A stretch of DNA of 64,000 nt from Terebella lapidaria (taxonomy: Eukaryota; Annelida; Polychaeta; Terebellida; Terebellidae). The first letter of the stretch is position 1. Every line of letters begins with the position of its first letter. The DNA is taken from assembly GCA_949152475.1 (NCBI GenBank), contig OX424555.1, positions 20,850,868 through 20,914,867 on the forward strand, written 5' to 3'. Under the pieces are notes generated by a model. It ran no database searches. It saw only the letters and a list, made by a program, of their open reading frames with translations, and was not told where the DNA came from. The position numbers were made by a program, and so were the translations under genes. Of the stretch, positions 21,531 to 31,345 are shown piece by piece.

Positions 21531-23095
21531 AAAACGGGGTGGGTGCCGTGTGCTCGCAAATTGATCGTGATACGAACTTGATGAATGCAGGGTGAGCGTG
21601 TTGGGATCACGAACATTGGGTGGTCCGTGAAAGCACGATATCTGTACGATTGCAATACGTCCTTACAATGCCCTTCCTGCACCCCCGGAGATGCGCCTGC
21701 GATGCTATCCTGCTCTCGCCATGACCATGATGCGTCGCTGATACGCTTAGCACTTTCGAACAACGATTATTATACGCCCACCATGCCCTGACCACGGTCA
21801 AACTACGCTCTAACACGCTGGGGGTAATCTCAAACAAATTGCGGGTATAAAAGTTGAAGATGCACTCCTGTCAAATTGTTTATGTCAACGTGCAACATGA
21901 AGGAGGCCACACTATTAAGGGTATATTAGTACAGAGCCAAATCGAACTCGATTACCAAGCCCTCATACTAATGAGGAGGATGAGGAGGCGAAACAGAAAA
22001 CGAAGGTATTGCTGGGTGCGTCCGTGGCTTTCCGCAGAAAGACGACTTGTCTATGGTCATTATGATCGCATTCTTGCCGAACTTCGCATGGAAGATCAGC
22101 CGTCTTTGTTCAACTACTTGAACCTGCTGAAATGTTTGATGAGCTGCTGAACCGGGTTGGGCCCAAAATCCAGAAGCAAGACACTCGATACAGGAAAGTA
22201 CTTGAACCGGGACTGAAACTTGCAGTAACGATATGACACCTCGCTTTTGGTGACAAATATCCATCACTTCAATTTGACTTCAGAGTGGCCCGTAACACAA
22301 TATGCCTTTTTATTCCAGGAGTATGTCAGGCTATTGTAGAAGAACTGAAAGACAAGGACGTTTCGTGTCCTACAACATCAGAAGAAAGGCGGGCAATTTC
22401 CGAAGATTTCCTGAGAAAGTGGAATGTGCCACATGCCTGTGGGGCCATCGACGGAAAACACGTGGCAATTAGATTTCCTCCAAACTCTGGAACATTGTAT
22501 CATAACTACAAAGGCTTCTTTTCATTGGTGCCCATGGCCTTGGTGGACGCTAACTACAGTTTTTTGTGGATAGACGTGGGTGGACACGGTTCTCAGTCTG
22601 ATGCTCAAATCTACAACTGCTCGGAGCTAAAAGACTGTCTGTAAGATGCATCCATCGGCTTCCAAGATCCTGACCCCATACCGAACGATGACAGGAACAT
22701 GCCGTACTTCATCCTAGGGGACGACGCATTCGGACTGAGATACACCAGTCGATACACAGCCGCAGTCGACGCGTGTATCAGTCGCACTATGAGCTTGCTC
22801 GGCGCGTGGTTGTGAGCGTGAGGAGCGTTGTGTGATCATATTACCATCAGCACGGTCGCTATATAAAGACGTGGTGAGCATGCTGTAAGCGTGATGCAGG
22901 CGTGCTGTTGGTCGTGGCATAGAGCGTGGTAAAAGCTTGTTGTCCGCAATGAGATCGGGATAAAGACGTCCTGGGTCGCACTATTGGCGTGGGAGCTCCT
23001 AACATAAACAATTGACCCCTCTCCCACCACGATCGATCCTTATCTTTGAGCGTAGTGCGACTGCAGTGAGATCGGGCTCTGGTGTGATGGGGGCA
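21531..23095 (+). mobile_element. PIF/Harbinger transposon, decayed
   Basis: About 1.56 kb inserted in repeat Q. Both flanks beyond the transposase are rich in agcgtg/cacgct words (21590-21840, 22795-23095), typical of subterminal repeats. Harbinger elements duplicate a TWA target. The right end meets TTA before ggaaaag; the left end is too altered for me to fix the duplication or a clear TIR. Confidence 0.75.
21972..22740 (+). pseudogene. PIF/Harbinger DDE transposase (DDE_Tnp_4 type), broken
   Basis: N-terminal RRYCWVRPWLS and LRMEDQPSLFNYL are in one frame. A small indel near 22125 changes the frame to EMFDELLNRVGPKI. The catalytic region then shows GAIDGKHVAI (first Asp), NYKGFFSLVPMALVDANYSF, GGHGSQSDAQIYN (second Asp) and PYFILGDDAFGL (third acidic position). 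Lesions are the frameshift near 22125, TGA at 22234-22236, TAA at 22642-22644, and loss of similarity after about 22740, so the C-terminal part is deleted. The Myb-like partner gene normally present in Harbinger elements is absent. Not functional. Confidence 0.85.
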
Positions 23096-23550
23096 TTAGG
23101 AAAAGCCAGTATTCCATTTCCATTTTAGCTTCACGCCGTCCCAAACCCCGACCACCAGCCCTACTAGGACACCCAGGCCCATAGAAATGAATCCAGATAC
23201 ATTTGTGGTGTTACTAAGATGGCATGACATGTCTCCCCATCGATATTGTAATAATAATCTGCACATTTTGTATATGCGGATCCATCTATATAATAATTCC
23301 ACTTTAAAATAATAAAGGGTTTGTACTGGCCATTTGGTAAAATATGCTTGGTTGTCAATAAATGTCTGAACTTCAAAAATCATTTGTGACGCAATGGGAC
23401 TTGAATTTGAAAAAAAAATTCTCGGCTCATTAACTAGCATATGTAGTAATGCTCAGAGAATACAATTTTTCTGGGCATAAATTTAGTCAATTTCACTAAT
23501 TTTAACATAAGATGCATAATAACTGCACTGAAGATGCTCCAAAATAGTTA
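23096..23550. repeat. Repeat Q, copy 2, right piece
   Basis: 23096-23240 matches the inverse of 9165-9280, and 23330-23540 matches the inverse of 43340-43580. Q is therefore at least about 550 bp long. The frame at 23096-23440 is repeat, not gene. Confidence 0.75.
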
Positions 23551-23659
23551 TTAACATGATAACATTCATGTACAGTACGTGTTCATTTCCTCAAGAAAAA
23601 TCATGTTCAAAAATATTCAGTGCGCATCACTGACAAAAAGATTGCGAGGGTAACAACCC

Positions 23660-26600
23660 CTTAAATGTACTTGTCATAGAATTTTTTTTCGTTTTATGAA
23701 TTTAGCATTTTCCTCGAAATGGCGGCCATTTTCGTTGAAAAATGCCCAATTTTGGAATTTGACGGCCATTTTCTCAAAAACTGTTCAGACAGTTTTGAGA
23801 TTTTTGTTTCAAAAGATTCCCCACATATACCTCTGTGATGTGTATAAGTTTCGTTGGCCTTGAATCGACGGTTTGTGTATGGCGGCCATTTTGATCTTTT
23901 CGACGGGTCCCAAATGCCACTTTCCCATGTTAAATTCTCCTATGCTATAAATAATGGGACACATTATGCCTAATATCTTACTTAATATTCTGCCCTGATC
24001 AGGCAAAACGCAGTAACTGCCACGTTTGGCGATATGGAGTTTGACATGTCATTCGAATCAGCAGTAAGTCCGCAATATTGTGTGAAAGTCTGGTGACCAT
24101 AGGCTTGATCAATCTGGAGATATTGGCCTTGGTAAAAGGCAGTAACTCCTCTCTAACACCTGAATGGACAGGCAAAAAGCAGTATGTGGAAATTACTGCG
24201 TTTTGCCTGATCATCAACATTCTTTTACCGGACTTACTGCTTTCTGCCTGTCCATTCAGGTGTTCTTATGTTTTGTGAACAAACTGCATGTTTTCTGTCC
24301 ATTTCTTACATGATTAAGCATACAATATCAGGGGCGTGTGCAGACTTTCTAGAAAGAGGGGGAACAAATTGATGTCGGGGGGGTCTGATCGGCCGCTCAA
24401 GGCCCCCAAGAGCTGGAGCCTTCCCAAGATATCCGATGGACTTTCGCCTTATTTAAATAGATTGCACATTAGAATATATAGGTAAATGTGACAGAGAACC
24501 TTGACTTGTGGAAGGCTGTTGCGCATAGCAGAGTGATGCACAAACAATGCTGCAATCCTGCACTCTGGATTTCAATTTCCTCCCGTCCTATAGTCGAATA
24601 TGATGTGTATATCACAATGATCTGTAAATTTATATTACAGAAAAGGCCTGGGGCCTGCGGAGTCTGATCCAAAAATTTTGCTTGTAACCCAATTTGTACA
24701 ATTATTTGACTAAGCCCCCTGACTATTATCATGATTATAGAATAGGCCTGGGGTCTGCGGGCCCCAGAAGCTGAAGGGGTTTTTCTCTGGCTGTTTGTGG
24801 GCTTTTTCAAGAGTACGGTCATTTATCAGGCGGACTAAATCTGAAATCCCCCTATTGTTTCGACCTGTATTTTCGTTTTCAAACATATTTTTAGTTTTTG
24901 TTTTCAAACATGGCATTTTCTAGATGCAGGAGTAAGCATACAATTGCTTATACATCATTTCATATCTTGACTGCAGTAAGTTTACAATTGTTTTTGTCAC
25001 GGGTTTGATCATTAAGATTATTTCCACGTTGACGATCAGTCTATCACACAATAATCAGAGAATCCGATTTCGTCCTGCAGTGTCAGATTCAGTAATTTAT
25101 TTTATACACGCATTCAACACGCATATATTCATCAGCATTTGTAAGTATCAATCTATTATCACCAATAGTCAGATTTTGATGACGCCAAAAACAAACGTAA
25201 ATATCAAATCTATAAGACATTACTATCTAATTATTTTGTAAGTGGTATAAAAAGACATGATTTCTCGACTTCATCATAATAATTTTTGCCAGTAGGCCTA
25301 TAGGGTCGCGAAATCACGAATTGTCCAAACCCTAACTTACCATAGAAAAAATGGATAACCATGGTAGCGATAGTGGCAACGTTTTGTTTGTGATCCACGC
25401 TTTGTTAGATTTCGCACAACCATGGTAACGATAGTGCTAAACATTTAGTTTAAAATTTTAACTCAAGGTCATTCCCCGGATACTCTCAGCGGGGTTTCAC
25501 CCTTTGGTGTCAATGCTTCCATTTCCGGCGCCCCTGCCCTAGGTTGATTCTCATCAAAGAGTTTAACACAATTGTGCTAAACTCTTTGTTCTCATGTACT
25601 TCTATCAATTTTGTTCCAATTTTCCAAAGAGGTCGTGGATCATAGTTTCTTCAGAAATAGTTCCTTTAACAAAATTGGAAAAGAAACACTTGAATGCCCG
25701 GATCGTGCAACACAAGATGCATATTTTCAAGATACTGCTTTTTACCCGATTATTGCCATGATAACTTCCTGGGTAATATCCAGACAAAGAACAGTTTCGC
25801 TCATATCTTTAATTTTATAAGTCGTATCATATTTTACCAGTAGATTGTTAATTATCACCATTGATCCAAATAATCAAAACAAGAACAATTTTTATTGAAC
25901 TATGTGTTATCTAGTTAGATACTAAAAACACAAAATTGTGATTTTCTCCAAAACACCATTCTGGCAGTTACTGCGTTTTGCCTGATCAGGGCAGTATTGA
26001 GATTAGAGACTAGGAATCAATTGTGGACTTATAGGAAATGATATATGCTGAATATTCTCGTGACCTTGAATTTGACATTTGACCTCATTTTCAAGGTCAC
26101 AGGACAAAATGGCTAATAGCTCGCCTATTATGGACTTTGCAGCTTAGAAATAAATTATGAGCATATAGGAAATGATACATTCTGAATATTCTCATGACCT
26201 TGAATTTGACCGTTGACCACATTTTCAAGGTCATAGTACAAACTGGCTAATATCTCACTCATTATCGACTTAACAGCTCAGGAATCAATTATGAACATAT
26301 AGGAAATGATACATGCTGAATATTGCTATGACCTAATTCGACCTTTGATCTCAATTTCGAGGTCAGAGAAAATGGCTAATATCTCGCCTATTATCTACTT
26401 TACAGCTTAGGAAGCAATTGCGAGCATAGAGGAAATGATATATGCTGAATATTCTCATGACCTTGAACTTGATCTTTGACGTCATTTTCAAGGTCTGATC
26501 ACAAAATGGCTCATATATCCCACTTATTAACCAATTTACAGCTCACTCATCAATTGTGGACATACTAGAAATGATATATGTCGAATATTCTCGTGTCCTT

Positions 26601-26705
26601 GAATTGACCAATGACTTTATTTTCAAAGTCACAGGACAAAAGGCTAATATTCAAATTATATATTGTCCGGTAACCTTTTTTTAGCCCTTGGGCTAATTTT
26701 TTTAT
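23660..26705 (-). mobile_element. Pearl/HINE-like element, copy 2 (inverted, 3' end lost)
   Basis: On the minus strand the 5' end is at about 26700 (ttagcccaagggctaa, then ggttaccggac). Core repeats fill 26000-26640, and module M lies at 23690-23960. No microsatellite or 3' hairpin follows. A separate 2.0-kb transposon splits the core at 23990-25994. Confidence 0.65.
23990..25994. mobile_element. Non-autonomous DNA transposon, 33-bp perfect TIRs, TATT duplication
   Basis: The ends begin CTGCCCTGATCAGGC and are perfect inverted repeats over 33 bp (23990-24022 and 25962-25994). TATT flanks both sides (23986-23989 and 25995-25998). In an uninterrupted unit (7297-7313) the target reads straight through. 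Inside lies another inverted pair, acacctgaatggacaggc, at 24158-24175 with its inverse at 24248-24265. There is no transposase. Four-base duplications occur in Sola, Ginger and Chapaev-type elements; the family is unknown. Confidence 0.8.
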
Positions 26706-26714
26706 TTATTTTCA

Positions 26715-26990
26715 ATAGGTTGTTGGGCAGTTGTGCACTAATTTCATCAGACGTACCGTAGAAACAACTACTTTTCTCACAATGTCTGTCCGTGATGACG
26801 CCAGTGTCACGCTGGAGAACCACTACGCTAAACTTGGTTTGGTCGACACATCCTGGGTTATGCAACGAACAGCCTGGGTGTATTGTACGCGCATCCTTGG
26901 TCGAAGACGAAAATTTCGAGTCGAAACCAATATGGAAACAACACTCAAACGGCAAATAAACATCAATGATTTGTTGTAAAATAGTTAACA
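26715..26990. repeat. Dispersed repeat related to 5560-6095
   Basis: Shares gttgttgggcagttgt-cactaatt, gtagaaacaacta and gatgacgccagtgt with copies at 5680-5790 (inverted) and 36330-36420. Confidence 0.55.
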
Positions 26991-27239
26991 TTTATCATCC
27001 AAACCCATCGTGTAACTTGGAGTGGATATACCACGAAATTTATGATGAAATTAGTAGAACTTCCCGTATATCGATGTGATTGTGCAATACTAAAATTTCG
27101 TTCATGTGGCATAACAAAGCGCAATCATGGCTCTAACTACTAGCACTGATATTTGAGCACATTTTTTGCGTAACCAGGAATGAATTATATTCAAGTGACT
27201 CGGACGCAGTAGCCCTATGTGTCGGCCTTAAACGTCAAC
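26991..27239. other. No supported feature
   Basis: Unique-looking sequence between HINE copies 2 and 3. Confidence 0.4.
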
Positions 27240-28280
27240 GTCAATTGTGGGCATATAGGAAATGATATATGCTGAATCTTCTTATGACCTTGCAGTGAAC
27301 TCTTTTTCTAGGTCCGAGCATAATATGGCTAACGTCTCGCTTATTATCGATATACTACTACAGCTCGGGAATAAATTGTGGACATCACAGGAAATGAGGT
27401 ATGCCGAACATTTTTGATGATCTTGAGTTTGACCTTTGACCTCTTTTTTAAAGTCAGAGCACGATGTCGCTAATATCTCACTTATTGACTTTACGGCTTA
27501 GGAATCAATTGTCCACATATAGGAAATGATATGTTCCGAATATTCTAGTGATCCTGAAAATGATCTTTGACCTTATTTTCAAGGCCAGAGTGCAAAATGG
27601 CTTATATCTTGCTCATCATCGACTTCATAGCTTGGGAATAAATTGTGGACTCATAGGAAATTATGTATTCCAAATATTTTGGTGACCTTGAATTCAACTT
27701 TTGACATCACTTTTAACGTCAGAACACAAAATGGCTAATCTATTGCTTACCGATTTTACAGCTGAGGAATCAATTGTGCACATATAGGAAATGGTGTATG
27801 CTGAATGTTCTCATGACCTTGAACTTGACTTTTGACCTTATTTTCAAGGTTAGAGCACAAAGTGGCTAATGTCTTGCTTATTTTCGACATTACTGCTTTA
27901 TAATCAATTGTTCACATTAAAAAATGGTAAATTTTAGGAATATTGTCAACACCTTGATTGACTTTTGACCAATATTTTCAAAATGGCCAATATCTCGCGT
28001 ATTACCAATGTATTGTGGACACATAGGATATGATGTATGCCGAATATTTTGATGACCTCGCTTTTTACCTTTGACCTAATTTTCAAGATCAGAGCAAAAA
28101 AATGCCAATATCTGTGTGATTATTGAATTCACAACTTAGAAATCCATTGTGGACATGATATATGCCGAATATGACAAGCAATGAATATTCTTGTAACCTT
28201 GAATTTGACCGATGACCTTATATTCAAGGTCACGGGACAAAAAGATACTGTCCGGTAACCTTTCTTAGCCCTTCTGCTAA
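27240..28280 (-). mobile_element. HINE core array and 5' end, copy 3
   Basis: More diverged units of the same core, read on the minus strand from a 5' end at about 28275 (ggttaccggac at 28246-28256). Module M and the 3' hairpin are missing. Its outer part is duplicated at 61824-62470. Confidence 0.7.
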
Positions 28281-30540
28281 ATTTTTTTCTGTTATCACGT
28301 ATCTGGTGACATAGCAAATTGCTCGTTTTTATTAATTGTTCCTGAAATATTTATATAAAATCTTGTGTTGGATTACTTGAGGTCATGGTAGATGAAATTC
28401 ATCAAAATTGATTCACATAATTATGAATTCCTATACTATATAGTCTGAATACAAATATAAGCTCAGTGTTGTCTCAAAAGATTACACAACATTACACATG
28501 TTGTGTTGGATATCACATTCTGTTTGAGCGTTGCTAAATACCAAAAGATGGGATGTCTTTCGCTTCATGTAGGATCAGTCTGTTTGTTTAATTTTTGTCT
28601 TCAAGGACCAATTCAAACATACTGTGGTAGACATACTCTCGCGTATGAGCATACAGCACTGTTCAACAACTGTTCACGTTCAATTCCACCAAAATACCCT
28701 GCAATATGACTTAAGGATTGATTGCATGTGATCGTCATGAACCTGGCATTGACCAGCTGTCCATTCACTTATAATGTAAATATAAAGGTAACAAATTCAT
28801 GAATTTACACACTTCCAATCAACGTGAAACTTTGCCTTTCTGATTGTTAGCCATCAAGGATTACTAACCGAGACTCTGTTCCTTACTGAGCAATGTTAAA
28901 TTTGTTAAATTCATCGTTTTCATATGTCATTTTCCGACCTATTTCTCAGTCTACAAAATACACTCACAACAGGGCGAGCGAAAGGATTATGCTGTGCAGC
29001 AAATAGCTAGTGAGGCCAGTAAAACTCACAGGTGATATGCACTCGGGTGCACCGAGGTGTTTGGGATTATGAATGTTCAGCTTATTGTATTCATCTCACA
29101 TAAAGTATAGCCCTAGATATTCTCATTATTGTGACGACAACAAGGAATACATATATGCAACAGCCAGTGCTTGTCAAGCAGAACACTCGAATCTTCGTTT
29201 TGGTGAAACGTATAAAATGATTTATCTAATCATCAAATTGCACAGCTTTCGTGATATCATTTATGAAACCATGTCTCGGTTCATCATCCATGAGTATATG
29301 TGTGTGTGATAGCCAAGTTTTAGGTAAGGGGATTGTATTGTTTTGGAGATTTTGTTACCTTTACTTTCACATTATAAGTCAATGGAACAGTGCCTCAGTG
29401 CAGTCACCGGTAAGTTACGTGCAATCACACCTTAAAGCTATAATCACTTTTGGAATTGATAAAATGTGTTTATTCTGCATTAGCTTTGTTTTGTCTATAG
29501 AATGAGAAATCATACAAATTTGGGTCTGAAAATGTGTATTACGTGCTTTAATTGTGTTGCCAAATCAAGGTTCAAACTCGGGCCAGTCAATCTTGCATCA
29601 ATTTTTTCCTCAAAGCTTCCCGCCTTGCGGGTGAGTACTATACACTGTCTCATGACGTCATTGGTATTTGTCTACATACTGTGGCAACCGGCGATGTAGG
29701 CAGGCCTATCTTTCTCTATCCACTGTTTTCATGCATGATTTATGGCCATTTTCTAAGTATCTGTTGTCGAACTGTGCATATTTCTTATATATTCCCCACT
29801 ATCTCGAGTTGTACTTTCAACTTTGCGTGAAAAACAAGAATGCTAAATTTGGCTGATTTTAAAATTGATTCCAACTTCAATATATTCAATATCTCTATCT
29901 TGAATTGTATCTTTAAAGACCAGTAGGGGTACATGCGCCAATTGCAAATTCATTGTACTCATTCGCTAAAGACGAATGCCCTCTTTTGGGAAAATCGTTC
30001 ATGCGTAGTCAGTATTGTTGACAAATTATAGTTGCCTTACTGGTCAGCACCGACCACGTCCTATGAATATTGATTAATTTCAGTCGTGCACGATTAAACT
30101 GTGAAAATTTGAATATCTTCATATGGCAAGGTGGGTCTATAGACAGAAAGAAGCAAACTATTTGTACTATTCGATGATGTACCCCATTGACACCCTTGTG
30201 TAATACATATGTACGCTATATCGTACATGACAAACAAAAGCAATCCTGAAATATCTGATGCATCAGTTTATTGAAATAAAATTGAATAAATACATGAATA
30301 TCAGCTAGGAGAATTTGCTGTTGAGTGATGAAACATAACTGTAAGGAATCATCAGAAATACATGGGTAATAATACAGTAAGGCTATAGATAGCATAGTAT
30401 ATGTACTGTAGACATGGCTTCGGATGAGGAACAAGGTCCGTTCGCGAATGAAGTCTTTCCGAATCATTATGCCGAAGTCGTCTATGCGTATGTGAGGGGC
30501 ACTGGAGTACAAAGCAAACATACGTCATAGGTTGCAGAAC
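27648..30540 (+). repeat. Segmental duplication, copy 1
   Basis: Collinear with 61824-64000 in direct orientation, with high identity and small indels. It is longer by the 717-bp TTAA element. The homology starts inside a HINE core unit and runs to the window end in copy 2, so the true length is unknown. Both copies keep a short plus-strand frame beginning MASDEEQGPF (30415 here), without a known match. The minus frame opposite is also kept, so conservation alone proves nothing. Confidence 0.85.
28715..29431 (+). mobile_element. TTAA-flanked DNA transposon, copy B (complete, 717 bp)
   Basis: TTAA lies at 28711-28714 and 29432-29435. The duplicate locus has a single TTAA at 62898-62901 with identical flanks and no insert. 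The ends form imperfect inverted repeats: GGATTGATTGCATGT against GGTGTGATTGCACGT. There is no transposase; the element is non-autonomous. Confidence 0.85.
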
Positions 30541-30726
30541 ACCTCTTTAAAAACACTAAAAAGGAGGAGAAATCATGTGACAATATAAAGCCAAACTGTG
30601 TTATTGTTCTGGTTAAGCGCGCGTATTTTTTTTAAAGAATTCTTGAGAGCCAATGTTATTTTTTTTATCGTAAACTGCCACTCGTACATTGATTTCAGTG
30701 AGATATTGATCATGTGGTCAATATGG

Positions 30727-30816
30727 TCCCGAGTGGCTTTTACATTGCAAAGTGTGTCCCGAATATCTTTTACATTGCAAAATGTGTCCCGAGCGTCTTT
30801 GACATTGCAAAATTTA
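30727..30816 (+). repeat. 30-bp tandem repeat, three units
   Basis: Units at 30727, 30757 and 30787 (tcccgagtggcttttacattgc type). The period is a multiple of three, so all three translate similarly within a longer frame (30598-31068), but nothing else supports coding. Confidence 0.8.
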
Positions 30817-31058
30817 GTGCATTGTTGGCTAAATTGGCCATATTCTATCGGGTCAATCGTCAGAATCCAACTTCAAGGGGGAAAAGAAGAACAAAAATCG
30901 TGTCATCGCATCACTTCTTCGGCGACCACAATAGCCATAACCATATACTTTTTTGACAAAGAAACCAATACACGAGAAACCAATGAACACTTTTTCCCTA
31001 TCCTATTTGTACATTGTGAAACTGTCTGGAAAAGTACATCTGTGTACTTATTTATGAC

Positions 31059-31345
31059 TTATCGGTAAGACTTACAGCACCGGTGCTGACGACCTCGCTC
31101 TATCCACACCACAGGGAAGCCAGAGGTATTTCCCGCATCAGTACACTTCTCCAAGTCAGAGACGCTGACGGAGTAGCAATCTCCGTCCTGGGTCAGACCG
31201 ACTCCGGCTCTCCTCACTACCCCGGCACACGAAGTGTCCGCCCGACACTCACTGAAACAGTCCACTGCCTTTCTCCCCGCCATCTTCGTGGCCTCACCCA
31301 TCTGAGACTGGGGGTAAACATACGCCTGGAACTCCGACATCTCCA
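31059..31345 (-). CDS. Pore-forming gene, exon 9 (PAN/apple-like domain)
   Basis: Acceptor tattcttag. Contains KAVDCFSECRADTSCAGVV, GDCYSVSVSDLEKC and FPVVWIERG; the C-x3-C-x5-C spacing and later Cys fit a PAN/apple fold. Read through, it ends RCC plus four residues and TAA at 31061-31059. A strong GTAAGT at 31075-31070 could instead splice to an exon I did not find. Confidence 0.7.

Noticed and set aside
22285..22644. Intact 119-codon transposase gene
   Set aside because: It is only the middle of a Harbinger transposase; similarity continues in frame before the TGA at 22234 and after the TAA at 22642.
23096..23440. Minus frames over 23096-23440
   Set aside because: The sequence is repeat Q, present in three copies with different breaks.
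30598..31068. 156-codon plus frame
   Set aside because: It contains the 30-bp tandem repeat and overlaps the last exon of the minus-strand gene; no domain.
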